Assembly (NCBI GenBank): GCA_963931865.1
Contig: OZ007513.1
Location: forward strand, 806,001-870,000
Reading direction: 5' to 3'
Length of the DNA stretch: 64,000 nt
Source: Axinella damicornis
Lineage: Eukaryota > Porifera > Demospongiae > Axinellida > Axinellidae
The notes below the pieces were generated by a model. It had not been told where the DNA came from and ran no database searches. It was given only the letters and a program-made list of their open reading frames with translations. The position numbers and the translations under genes are program-made. Positions 1-10,512 of this stretch are shown here, one piece after another (positions within the stretch are counted from its first letter, which is position 1; every line of letters starts with the position of its first letter).

Positions 1-875
1 TCGAGAGACCAGCTAGTTCACACAGCATTCACATGCAGTTTTTGCATGAATAGTAGACTCGATTTGTGTGTCTTCCCATCTGTACAACTGTGAGAGAGAT
101 GTCTGCAACACCTAAAGAATATCGTGATACTAAACAAATTTATCATGATATGGATATATCGTAGCAGGTATCGCCCAGCCGTAGGGGGGGGGGGGGGGGG
201 GATCCCTGTGTAAACATAGTCATGTTGCCTAAGGTGGCAGAGGAGGGGGATAGCTGTGTAAACTCTGGTTAGGTTATTGCTTGGAAGGCAGCAGAGAAGG
301 AAGGAGGATAGCTGTGTAAACTCCAATTCATAGGTTAGAATTGGCAGTTATTCCCCATAGCTCCACGGTGGAACTAGTCTACATTGTCATAAATAACTAC
401 ATCTGCAATAAAGTCGGAGATCTGATACAGGACGAAAGAAGCTAGAAGACATGAATGGTGCTGTGGAATGCACAATGTACATGTGCATAGTGGGGGTGCA
501 CCATCTCCTACCATCTGACACTGACCACCATATCACCATTAGCGCCACCCATCATCACATAGGGTGACCATAACCCAGCCATCTCACCATTAGCGCTACC
601 CATCATCACATAGGGTGACCATAACTCTGGCCATCTGGGTCCAGCTCCAGTGCCATTCCAATCAATTTACAGCTTACCTCTTGTTGATCCCACTGACTGG
701 ACACAAATGGAGTGTTTTCCATTGTCCAGATTTACAGCTTACCTTGTGTTGATTGGACATCAAAAGGTGTCTTCTACAGTCATATTAACATCATAGGCTG
801 CCATCTGCTAATTCTTCTGCAAGCAGTTGTTCTTCCTTTGTGCTACTGTTCACTGGACTAGAGAGATCGCTGCAG
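1..875. other. Presumed intron of the PLC-like gene; no gene seen
   Basis: I see no supported coding exon here. The stretch holds a homopolymeric G run near 185-202 and two tandem units of about 51 bp at roughly 533-636. It lies downstream, on the minus strand, of the PH-domain exons, so it is probably intronic to the PLC-like gene, whose EF-hand and catalytic exons must lie beyond the left edge. Confidence 0.5.
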
Positions 876-1147
876 GGAGTTTACTAGAGACTACTGGAGT
901 TTACTAGAAACTACTGGAGTTTACTAGAGACTACTGGAGATCACTAGAGACTACTGGAGTTTACTAGAGACTACTGGAGTTTACTAGAGACTACTGGAGT
1001 TTACTAGAGACTACTGGAGTTTACTAGAGACTACTGGAGTTTACTAGAGACTACTGGAGTTTACTAGAGACTACTGGAGTTTACTAGAGACTACTGGAGT
1101 TTACTAGAGACTACTGGAGTTTACTAGAGACTACTGGAGATCACTAG
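876..1147. repeat. 20-bp minisatellite
   Basis: About 13 tandem units of ggagtttactagagactact, nearly perfect, with single-base variants (gagat for gagtt) towards the ends. It lies in the presumed intron of the PLC-like gene. A similar word (gttcactagagattac) occurs inside the larger repeat at 2236-2430, so the two arrays may share an origin. Confidence 0.9.
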
Positions 1148-1269
1148 AGATACTGGAGTACAAAAAGACCACGGTATGCCATGTATCCAGACTCTTGGGT
1201 TATCATACATGTAGCACAAGCACACATTAGTCTCGTTCCCAGCCCATCATACGTCTGGGGATGAGACTA

Positions 1270-1490
1270 GTGCCGGTGGACTAAGCACTTGGTTGTGCCC
1301 ACACATGGAGCACGTGCACACATGTGCAGGCGGACTAGCACTTGGTTGTGTCCACACATGGAGCATGTACAGGCGGACTAGCACTTGGTTGTGTCCACAC
1401 ATGGAGCATGTGCAGGCGGGCTAAGCACTTGGTTGTGTCCACACATGGAGCACGTGCACACATGTGCAGGCGGACTAGCACTTGGCTATG
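1270..1490. repeat. Minisatellite, units of about 45-60 bp
   Basis: About five imperfect units carry gcacttggttgtg, ccacacatggagca and gtgcaggcggac. It is intronic to the PLC-like gene and I see no coding potential. Confidence 0.8.
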
Positions 1491-1624
1491 CCCACATTAG
1501 GGTGGTGGAGTACACACACTGTTCAACCCCATAAAACAACATGATTTGACAGTAAATCCACATGGGTTTATGCACTACTTAAGTGCATGCGTGAATGGTG
1601 CGTACCGAGGCTCGTGATCCTTGC

Positions 1625-1680
1625 AGTCACATGACCTACCCACCTTCCTCCTTCACGAGGATCTTTAGCTCTTGTACCCA
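1625..1680 (-). pseudogene. Duplicated 3' end of the second PH exon with its splice donor
   Basis: This 56-bp stretch repeats the last codons of the neighbouring PLC PH exon and its donor region (1700-1757), with substitutions. It sits immediately downstream of the real exon on the minus strand. It keeps the exon-end/donor word (reverse complement ctacccaccttcc) but has no acceptor of its own, so it is a decoy exon end, not an exon. Confidence 0.75.
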
Positions 1681-1718
1681 GGTGTGACAGTCACATTATA
1701 GTCACATGACCTACCCAC

Positions 1719-1931
1719 CTTCCTCCTTCACGAGGATCTTCAGCCCCTGTACCCACGCGTGGGCGTCCACAGGGCTGATGGCAACCAGGTCCAGTGTCTT
1801 GAACTTGCTCCCCTCCACGTAAATGACAGAAAAGCAGCGCTCCTCAGGGTAAGTGTTTCCATGGAGTTTGAAGCTGTCCGTGCTGCATCCAGCCCTCACC
1901 TCCCGGATCTGCTGGATGGTGACTGGGTGAT

Positions 1932-1985
<54 letters not shown>

Positions 1986-4900
1986 TGTGTGTGTGCAAGT
2001 GAAGGCAGTGAGTGAAGCGTGTGTGTGAGTTAGGTACAGTGATTTCCTCAGAGTATGTGGCACTCCGACCTATCCCCCAAAATAAGGTACCCCAGGACTG
2101 ACGGCTTGATGGTCACCAGCCTCAGTATTCCTAGGCTCTGCCTTCTTGAGGCTGTGCTCTAGTGTGTGGGTGTAAACTGTCCTATAGCTAGTGAGCATGC
2201 TCAGACTGCCTATAACGGGTGAACTGAAGGCACTGCTCTTGCTTTGGTGAGATTACTGGAGTTCACTAGAGATTACAGATTAGAGCCACAGCTTGTTACT
2301 CACTTCTTGCTTTGGTGAGATTACTGGAGTTCACTAGAGATTACAGATTAGAGCCACAGCTTGTTACTCACGTCTTGCTTTGGTGAGATTACTAGAGATT
2401 ACAGATTAGAGGCACTGCTTGTTACTTACTTCTTGCTTTGGTGCTTCTCTTGGACCGTGAGTTCCAAGTGATGCCAAGAAGGTCATCCTCGAGACGAAAG
2501 ATGCGAGCATAGCCCTTCTTCTTGACTTTAGTGAGGTCTGTGCCAATCTGCATCAGACGTAGGAACTCACCATCTGTGTGTGTGTAGGGGGGGGAGTGTG
2601 AGGAGTGGGAGAAGAGGATGTGTGGAGGCGTGGGAGAGTGTGAGGAATGGGAGAAGGTGCATGGAGGGGTAGGAGAAGAGGGTGTGTGGAGGGGTGGGGG
2701 AAGAGGGTGTGTGGAGGGGTGGGGGAAGAGGGTGGAGAACAGGGTGTGAGAAGAGGGTGTGTGGAGGGGTGGGGGAAGAGGGTGGGAGAACAGGGTGTGT
2801 GGAGGGGTTTGGGAGAGTGTGAGGAGTGGAGGCACAGTAGACAGCTGCCTGATGCCACGGGCTGTGCATGCGTTGCACGAACATGGTGTGAGTCATATGA
2901 TGTGTATCTTAACAAGTGTGTATGTTCAAGAACGTCTACACATCAACAAGACAACAAGCTGCGTATACAGCGAAACACGTGTTCAAGAGCAATCTGAAAT
3001 ATGCTACCTGTTCAGTCCGTGCTTGGAGAGCAGCAGGTGACTTACTACCTGCACACAGCTAGGAGGGGTGAATGTAGTCTCGTTCCCAGGCCCTGCCCCA
3101 CACGAGAGTGAGGCTAGGGTGAAGGCTGAACTCAGAGTGGAAGACATACCAATGTAGCTCCTGCTCCGAGCCCTTAAGGTCTCTCACTTACAACCACAAA
3201 TCAGTTGAATCAGTTCTCATGCCACATTCCACGGAGGAGCACATGATCTGACTTCAGGCAGTGGTAAGTATCGGTTCCAGACCCAAACCAACCCCTCTTT
3301 CAGCATCACGCACTGGATGAAAGGTCCGGGAACGAGACTACATACATGTGGGTGCTGCGTGAGCACATCACATGCAAAACGGATGCAAAACATCAACTGA
3401 TCAACTACCTCAGAAGCACAATGGCTGCGTACTTCCAGACTTCCCTATACGAGCTGCTGCCATCGTGTACAGATGGCAGCAGCTCGTATAGGTTGATGTC
3501 AACACAATCGCTATATGCTCTACAAGGCGCTGGGCTACAAGGCCTTCAGCCACTCCCGGGAACTGGTCTGGTGGCTGCTGGCAAGAGCGTACGATGACAT
3601 CATCGTCATTGCCGCAGAGGACCACGCAACGACAATGATGTCATCATGCATTCTTGTGGGTGGCTATTCAGAACCATCAAGAGTTATTCCAAACATTTTC
3701 ACCTGCATACCACGAATTATATGACACTTGCCAAATAGCAATTCATTAAAGTTCTTTCAGAGTTTGGCTTCTGACCATCCATCCCCATCAGACATGCCAA
3801 GAACAACCCACAGACCAGTATGTTGCTATGGTAACACTCAACACATCAAACTACCCACCAGTAGCGATCACCCTTCTTGGCTTCATGCTTGAGGGCTAAC
3901 AGTGCCAAATGAATACTTCACCCCTGTGTGCCCAACCAAGGGTGTGCCACACACGGCAAGAGTAGACTCGCTCCCACGTCCCCGCCCAGTGTGTGCCCAC
4001 GGAACCAAGGGTCTGTTGGAGTTGGCAAGAGTAGAGTCGCTCCTACGTCCCCACCCAGTGTGTGCCCACCGAACCAAGGTGAGTCGCAGGTGGCAAGAGT
4101 AGCCCCGAGGAACCAAGGGTCTGTTGCAGTTGGCAAGAGTAGACTCGCTCCCACCCAGTGTGCCCACGGAACCAAGGCGAGTCGCAGTTGGCAAGAGTAG
4201 ACTCGCTCCCACCCAGTGTGCCCACGGAACCAAGGCGAGTCGCAGTTGGCAAGAGTAGCCCACGTCCCTGCCCGGTTTGCTTGCCGAGTTAAAAGGATGG
4301 GAACAGCAGGCTCAGAACAGCAAGAAGAGCAAAGTACCATCCGGCTAGGGTCGTGCACATTAAGTGTTGAACATGTAGTTCGTCAGACAACATGGAAAAA
4401 GTCAGCATTTCAGTTCCCATTTGTCGAATATGTCATGCGCAAATGTGATTATGACTGCAGACATCCATCTGCGTGATCCTACAGCCTTACATTGGATGGG
4501 GACTCCAGGCGTAGGGGACCTCTCCTCTCTCCCTACTTCTTCCTTCGGTTTTGGCTCGTCCTCACCAACCGTCAGAGAGACTGTCACCGTCTGAGATGTG
4601 GCGGTGGGCTCTGGGGGACAAGGGTGGAAGAGAGGAGATGGAGGAGTAGGGGAGGGAGGGAAAGGAGGACAGAGAGGGACAGAGGAGAGAGAAGAGGGGA
4701 AGGGGCAGAGAGGGAGGGGGGAGGGAGGGATGGAAACAGCTCAAGACATTGATTCTCAAAGTAGGCATGAATCTCAGAGCCAATTGTATTTGCAGGTGTG
4801 TTCATTTACCCTCTACAGCCTGTTCAACCTGCTCTTCTGGTTTACCATCTTCAGCAGGCTTGTCTGGTTCAGCTGGCGTTTCCTGCTCAACTGGAGGTTC

Positions 4901-6820
4901 GGCTGGCGTTTCCTGCTCCGCTGGAGGTTCAGCTGGTGTTTCCTGTTCCGCTGGCGTTTCCTGTTCCGCTGGCTGCTGAGGTTGGGTTTCAGCAGGTTTT
5001 TCCGGTTCGACCGGCTCTTCAGTTTTAGCAGGCTCCTGAGGTTCAGCTGGTTGTTCGGTTTCAGCAGGCTTCTCTGGTTCAGCTGCTACTGGTTCCTGAG
5101 GCGCATCGTCTTTACCTGCACACACCACAGACACACACACATGCAGTAATAAACTAGTTCGGCCATATCTCCTAGTCCATCCCGCTAGCCTTCATCCCAG
5201 AACACCTGTGTGATCCAGGTGCCCAAGACTGATTGTAAAAGCTATGAATTTGCAAAGAATAAAGGGCTGCATGAATATACTCTACTGCCTGGTAACTTTA
5301 TCTTCAACATAAGCAGACAGCACATGAATATCTCAGCAGAGACAATGTACAGTGAATGTTATCGTATCAGCAACGTTTGATCTACCGTAAACTAGTGCTT
5401 GCATGTTAGGTGCATGAGCCTATATCTCCACAAGAAGATACCGCACACACCTATAAGCGAGTTGCGTTAATTTCCAGTACTCGAATAATAGGAAGAGTGC
5501 TTCATTTCGAAGTAAAACCTTTTTCCACTCTGTAGGATCGAAAGTAGCAGAGTTTCTGGAAGAAAACTCAGGCGTTTAACGAGCGACTACAGTATTGGAT
5601 ACCACTAAGGCTTCAGTTCTTGATATAGATTTTCTGTGCATGGTACAGGCTCCACATGGAATATTTTTGCCTCACACGCTAGCGCTTTAAAATGTTCCCT
5701 CAAAATTTAGCACCTCTTTTGGCACCTTCATTGACATCCCCTGCTAGGAACTCAGAGAGCATCCCCAAACAGGTGACTATGGCATGCATTCGCTGAAAAC
5801 AAACTTCTCTGACACACTCTGGATGAGATGGCTGAGCGGGGTGGGAGTGCACAAAGATCTATGCTCTGCAGTATACACCCGAAATGAATGAATTCATTCG
5901 TGGAGTTAAATATTTTGTTGCAAAGTGTTGATAAGTGTGTTGACAAATCTTAGAAGTAAAGAATGTGTTATGAGGTGTCAAATTACCTAAGGTGCATTTG
6001 TACAACACTATGCTATCAATTGCTCAGGTATACATTGCTCAGGCTATCAGGTTTGCACTCTGTACTGACAGCCTTCTTTGGTTGTGCATACTACAACTGC
6101 AGCACCAAATCTAGCTCCAATGTGCGCGCTATGTAGTCCACAGGTATGCTGCCATATCTCAAAAGATTTCATCCCAAGTGCGCATCAATAATCTTCGTGT
6201 TCAGCTACATACTTTCCTTTCAGGCTTTCAATGAGCACGCACTCATCGTCACCAGGCCTAGTGCCCCTTGAGGTGATTCAGTCTGCACCACTATTAGTAC
6301 GAATGGGTGAAATGAGAAACTCCTCGTCTAAGAAAAATATTTGCAAAACTTTCTAGACTTCAGCTCATAACATCTTCCACAGTGCAACATAAAAACAGAT
6401 CGCCATGTCACACGTACGTAGCCACCATCTACCTAGCTAACTATCTATCGTGAAACAATTGAAGACAACAGATATGCGGTTTCAATTCTGCATGTTATGC
6501 GCTGTACGTATATACCTCTCAGCAACAAGAAAAACAAACAAGCAAGATGAAGCAAAAATATGAATTATAAATTGCATACTTTCTGCTGGTTCCTGAGACT
6601 CCGGTTGTTGCTCGCCTCCTTCGCAAGGTGGCTCTTGCTTCGGCTCTTCGCGGCGCTCTTCCTCCTTCTCCTTACCCGCGTCTACCTCCTCCTGGTCGCT
6701 AGAGCTGCAAGAGGAGGGGCTGCTTTCACGCGTCTTCTCCGCTTCTTCTTGTTGGGCTTGCTGCTGGTCCCCTTCCTCTTTTTCCTCCACCTTCAAAGGC
6801 ACTTCACCGTCTTCAGCCAT
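1719..6820 (-). CDS. Phospholipase C delta-like protein, 5' part (acidic N-terminus plus PH domain)
   Basis: Five phase-matched exons read leftwards: 6580-6820, 4810-5115, 4491-4610, 2430-2573 and 1719-1922, giving 338 codons before the next intron. The ATG at 6820 begins MAEDGEVPLKVEEKEEG, beside a CpG-rich promoter. Residues 1 to about 220 are low-complexity Glu/Pro/Ala/Gln, with PAEQETPAE-type repeats. Residues from about 223 form a PH domain with KVKKKGYARIFRLEDD, IQQIREVRAG, EERCFSVIY and a C-terminal helix containing DAHAWVQGL, closely matching the PH domain at the start of PLC-delta enzymes. In that family the PH domain binds PI(4,5)P2 and anchors the enzyme, which cleaves PIP2 to IP3 and diacylglycerol. 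The EF-hand, X/Y and C2 exons are not in the window. The long acidic extension is unusual for PLC-delta. An extra exon between 2573 and 4491 cannot be excluded, although the phases join directly. Confidence 0.8.
1934..1998. repeat. (TG)n microsatellite
   Basis: A dinucleotide tract just upstream of the acceptor of the second PH exon, on the minus strand. It forms part of the polypyrimidine/CA context of that splice site. Confidence 0.95.
2236..2430. repeat. Minisatellite of about 65 bp carrying copies of the PH-exon splice donor
   Basis: Three imperfect units contain cttgctttggtgag, gattacagattagag and gcttgttactcac. On the minus strand each reproduces the last bases of PLC exon 2430-2573 followed by a donor-like AGAA/GTGAGT, next to the real AGAA/GTAAGT donor. 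The repeat therefore places extra 5' splice sites downstream of the true one. Confidence 0.8.
2584..2832. repeat. G-rich minisatellite
   Basis: Tandem units of about 25 bp around gtgtggaggggtgggggaagagg, upstream on the minus strand of the first PH exon. Its complement supplies a long pyrimidine-rich stretch before the acceptor. Reading frames across it are low-complexity artefacts. Confidence 0.85.
2833..3949. other. Large PLC-like intron segment; hairpin and palindromic elements only
   Basis: I see no coding exon here. It contains a tctcgttcccagg palindromic-element end near 3076 with a matching inverted end near 3328-3342, and the hairpin annotated at 3445-3491. Confidence 0.5.
3445..3491. 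other. Perfect 20-bp stem, 7-nt loop hairpin
   Basis: The arms at 3445-3464 and 3472-3491 are exact reverse complements (left arm ctatacgagctgctgccatc) around the loop gtgtaca. It lies in an intron of the PLC-like gene. It could be a tiny foldback element or a structured RNA; sequence alone does not decide. Confidence 0.7.
3950..4265. repeat. Minisatellite of about 55 bp
   Basis: Five or six imperfect units contain cccagtgtg, ccacggaaccaagg and gttggcaagagtag. It is intronic to the PLC-like gene. Open frames through it are repeat artefacts. Confidence 0.85.
5116..6579. other. First intron of the PLC-like gene; nothing else seen
   Basis: The GT donor at 6579 (GTATGC on the minus strand) and the acceptor next to 5115 bound a 1.46-kb intron. 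I found no repeat array or coding exon in it. Confidence 0.7.
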
Positions 6821-6879
6821 GACAATTCGTACTCGAACGCTTCAACCAGACGAGGCGTGAAATTACACGAGTAACTGCT

Positions 6880-7208
6880 CAAGTGTTGCGACGAAGACCA
6901 CTATTTTCTAAAATAAAGTTGAAGGTGAGGACCGCACCCAACTGCTAATTGCTAGCTAGCCACATCAAAGTGCTGCAAATGCAGCGCGCGCGCGCGCTCA
7001 AGCTAGCCGTATAGGATCACGTGTACGTGCCTGAGGTCGATCGAGGCTCGAGCTCGAGGCGCTAGGCCGCGCCGCGCCGCGCCGGCGCCGCGTCGGCCGA
7101 GGGCGCGCACGCGGGAGACCAAGCTGTGCAGAACACCTGGGATGCAGCTTTCTCTTCTGCAGCGAAGCTAGCTGTAGGGTGTTGTTTTGTGCATGGTCAG
7201 GTTCAGCT
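6880..7208. promoter_or_regulatory. CpG-rich divergent promoter
   Basis: The start codons of the PLC-like gene (6820, minus) and the 505-residue gene (7209, plus) are 388 bp apart. Between them is a very GC- and CpG-dense core around 6980-7110, with a (gc)n run and gccgcgccgcgccgcgcc. No TATA box is evident. Shared use as a bidirectional promoter is inferred from the arrangement. Confidence 0.7.
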
Positions 7209-9461
7209 ATGGAGGACCAAATCTTTTCTCAGACCAAGCAGCACACTGAGCTAGTGGTGAGTTTTGTGTGTAGCTAGCTAGCTAGCTAGCTATAACTACA
7301 TGTTTTTCGAAGTAACTTCAAGCTCTTGTTTAGACACAAATAGCTAGCATCAGCTAATATAGAGTGCACCCATACATTATCGAATAAATGAGTACAGACC
7401 CTTGGAACAAACTCAGTGGTGCTCTGAGTTGTCACAGGATGTGTTGGTCTGCACGGTGACAATGCATGTATTTGCGTGGGTGGCATAGACTAAAATTTCT
7501 ATTGTGATAACAATGCAATGTCCTGACCAAAATATTAAACTATATGCAAAAACATGCTCCAAATCTCTCTTCGCCACAAATATAGCCAGCTGTACCATTA
7601 AATGTTGCAAGGCGTAGGCGGCCGAGGCGTTTCAACCCACCCCTGAAGAAAGATGCAACCAGCTCACAGACATCTGCTTCAGAAGACAACATTGGCACCA
7701 CTGTACTTTGTAACAGTCAAAATGCTGCAGATAGTCCGACTACTGTTGACACGTCTCCACGGCTTACGGATTCACTCAGGACTACTAGCAAAGGTAACCG
7801 GCCTCCCCAGCATGGGGTACAGAGTTCCAGGAAAGGGAGGAAGCATGGAAGGAATCCTGCTGGTGATAATTCTTGTCTCACAGAAGCAAGCAAAGATGCT
7901 GATTGTCAGGATACTACTAATAGGCCAACAAACAAACGTATGAAGAAATCTGATGCTTTCCATGGAGTGCAGCAGAGACAGATGGACGTCACATCTGCTG
8001 GGGTGAACAGCATTGCTGTCCCTGAAGACTTTGGGGACAAATCAGAGGAGGAGAGGATGGAGGAGAGTCAGGATATCGAGGTTGAACAAGTTGAGCAGTC
8101 ACAACGAATCCACACCGTTCTGTCCTACTGTGATGAAAGCCACCACGCAGGAGGGAATATACATGCTGGAACTCCGGTGGATGAACTTGAACAGGATGAA
8201 TACATCCATCATGGAGAAAGTGAAGAGGATATGGAGGATTTAGACGTGGTCACTTGTGATACTCCATACCCTCACTGTGGTGATCCAGACTCTAACCCCA
8301 TATATCAGTCGATACATGGTGTCCATGGTGGTGTGACGATGGAATCTGAACATCGTGATCAGACAGCTGACCTTTGTGTGCAGTGTGACCACTCACAAGA
8401 ATCAGAGAGTGACAGCGAGTCAATTGGCATCCCAAGGCGACAGTTCAAGGTTCCCAGTTCCAGACCTTGTGCGTACAATTTCTCCATCCTTCCGCTGCAG
8501 CCCCCTACCAAAGGCATCACTTCCAGGAGAAAGGTTTCCACCCGGAAAAAACGAGTCACTCTGGATGAGAACCACAACACCAGTATACCACTACTGCAGG
8601 TGAGAGAGCAGCATAATGTGTTTGATTTTCAACCGTCGCAAGATTCGACCAGGGGTACGGATGTGGGTGATGTTGATACTGGGAAGGGTGAGCAACGGTG
8701 TGGCAAGAGTACGTTGAATCAGTCACGGTCAATGCTGGACATTTCTTACTCCAAGAGGACCAGAGAGGAGCAGGTTAGTTGCCAGCGTATAGGTATTTGT
8801 ATACAATAAGCTGTATTGCACATGCATGCAAACATGGATGGTTGAGTATAACTTCGTTCCCAGACCCGGGTCTGAGAACGGGGCTAGGCTCTGCATAGCA
8901 GCAAAACTGTACAGGAACTGTCCATTGGCTGTACACCATATTATACTGTGGCTCATACATGTAGTGGAATTTGAATGTGTATCCCATGTAGTTGACTCAT
9001 GCAGTCTCCTCTGCAGCTGGCCGTGGATATCGAAGTTCTTCAGGTGATTGCCAGGACAAGGATGGACATCAGAGCCATCAGAGCCAAGTACGCTGCCATG
9101 AAAACTGGTAGAATCCCCTTACCACAAGGTAACTCCATTGGTGAAGTAATGATCAGCCATGTGGCTGATACAGCTGCAGCTATAGTGTGCCCTGCACACC
9201 ATTGAATTTGAATTTGGGGATGAAGAACTAATAAACATCGACATGAGATTTTGATTGCACAATGAATTATAGCCACACCCACCTCAATTGATGTAGGTAT
9301 CTATACTAAACATACTAGCATACAAACATACAAGCATGTATACACACAATGCCACAGCTACATGTACATATACATCTCCTCAGTATGGGGCTCACCCAGA
9401 CTCATCCCAATCAATATGCTGCTATTGCTAAGCATGCTGTGTTTTACACATCTGATTCTGT

Positions 9462-9502
<41 letters not shown>

Positions 9503-10069
9503 CCTCCACTTCAGTGATCCATCCCACTCGGGGAGCTGCCATTGAAGTGCATGTCACTAAGCCTGCAACAGTAAGTCTGCATGATGACAAGACTATGTAC
9601 TTTAGTGTAGGTGATATATATTGTTATATGTAATACGAAGTGGTTATTGGTCCAGTGCAGGAAGTAGGGCAATGGTTAGGGTGGGTTAGGGTCAGGGCCA
9701 GTGCTGAAGGCGCATGTGTGTACTTCCCGCCGTGGACCAATGCAATATCCACGTGGACCAATGCAATATCCACTACAGCTTAATAAGTGCCATGCAGTGT
9801 ATACCAATGGTGCAGGTGGATGGTAGCTCGCATGTGTAATATAAGTGTGGCATGCAGTTGTACAGTTCACTTGAAATCGCTGGCACTATTGGCAAAATGT
9901 ATGACTATACATACATAATCAGTCAGTGGTTGTACAAATTAATTATCACTTACAGTACGAATTTGGACAGGAAGGCTATCTTGGATATGTGAGTGCAGTG
10001 GCCACCAGTAGGAAGACTGTCATGGCACAAGAAGTGCATAGAAGAGCCCAGATGATGAAAGAAGAGTAA
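7209..10069 (+). CDS. Unrecognised 505-residue, probably nuclear protein
   Basis: Five phase-matched exons: 7209-7256, 7586-8773, 9017-9128, 9515-9570 and 9956-10069. Together they give 506 codons with the stop. The protein starts MEDQIFSQTKQHTELV. A basic stretch (ARRRRPRRF, about residue 23 on) and TRKKRV near residue 340 look like nuclear localisation signals. Between them is a Ser/Asp/Glu-rich, probably disordered region (ESESDSES). The C-terminal ~90 residues, from LAVDIEVLQVIARTRM to the end (RRAQMMKEE), look helical and ordered. I recognise no family. The acceptor tatag at 7581-7585 was chosen because it alone keeps the frame with exon 1. It is divergent from the PLC-like gene. Degraded copies of exon 2 and exon 5 occur at 13249 and 45597. 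Confidence 0.65.
9463..9500. repeat. (CT)n microsatellite / polypyrimidine tract
   Basis: A CT dinucleotide run just before the acceptor of exon 4 of the 505-residue gene. It probably serves as that exon's polypyrimidine tract. Confidence 0.9.
9640..9773. mobile_element. MITE-like inverted-repeat element, family 1
   Basis: The left end (gtggttattggtcca) is inverted at the right end (tggaccaatgcaatatccac), which is itself duplicated. Related sequences occur near 24608, 42535, 44485 and 48836, so it is a dispersed family. It has no coding capacity and sits in the last intron of the 505-residue gene. Confidence 0.65.
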
Positions 10070-10512
10070 CAGACTCTGCTATAATTAGTCAAAGTAAAAG
10101 CAATTTAAACCTCAGATCAGTAACTGCATGTTGTTAAGTGCATGTTCTGTATACATGTATATGTAACGTGACAGTAACATGAAGCTAGATATATACCAGA
10201 CAAGTTTAACTTAACAGTTTGACTAATAATGAACTCCGTAAAAAATCTTCCTTCTTTGTAAGTGTACTTACGTCAGTGGATACATGTACACAAGGAGACT
10301 TGAGCCTAGTGACAGGTGCCGTCGGTCTGCATGGGTTGGGACAAGACAATCTGTGGCAACATACCCAGATGTTTCGCAGTGTATGAAAGGTACAGCAAAG
10401 GTATACAATAAAGTGACCTACTAGTTATGGAACTGAATTAATACAGTCAAATATTACTCATCACACATGCATGCAGGGATGGGAGTTTCAGTTTGAGGGG
10501 ATCGACAATTAG

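Noticed and set aside
2422..2997. Pro/His/Ser-rich and Gly/Arg-rich frames around 2.4-3.0 kb as genes
   Set aside because: They are translations of a G-rich minisatellite. Only the part ending at 2573 is a real exon, of the PLC-like gene.
4562..5149. Plus-strand frames opposite the PLC exons, rich in Phe/Trp/Arg
   Set aside because: They are antisense shadows of the Glu/Pro-rich exon 4810-5115 and a purine-rich intron repeat.
8600..8606. Alternative donor CTGCAG/GTGAGA inside exon 2 of the 505-residue gene
   Set aside because: The frame stays open beyond it with plausible protein, and the next exon joins in phase from 8773. Alternative use cannot be excluded.
9334..9462. Possible extra exon of the 505-residue gene after tctcctcag
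   Set aside because: The acceptor looks usable, but no good donor follows, and exon 3 joins 9515 directly in phase.
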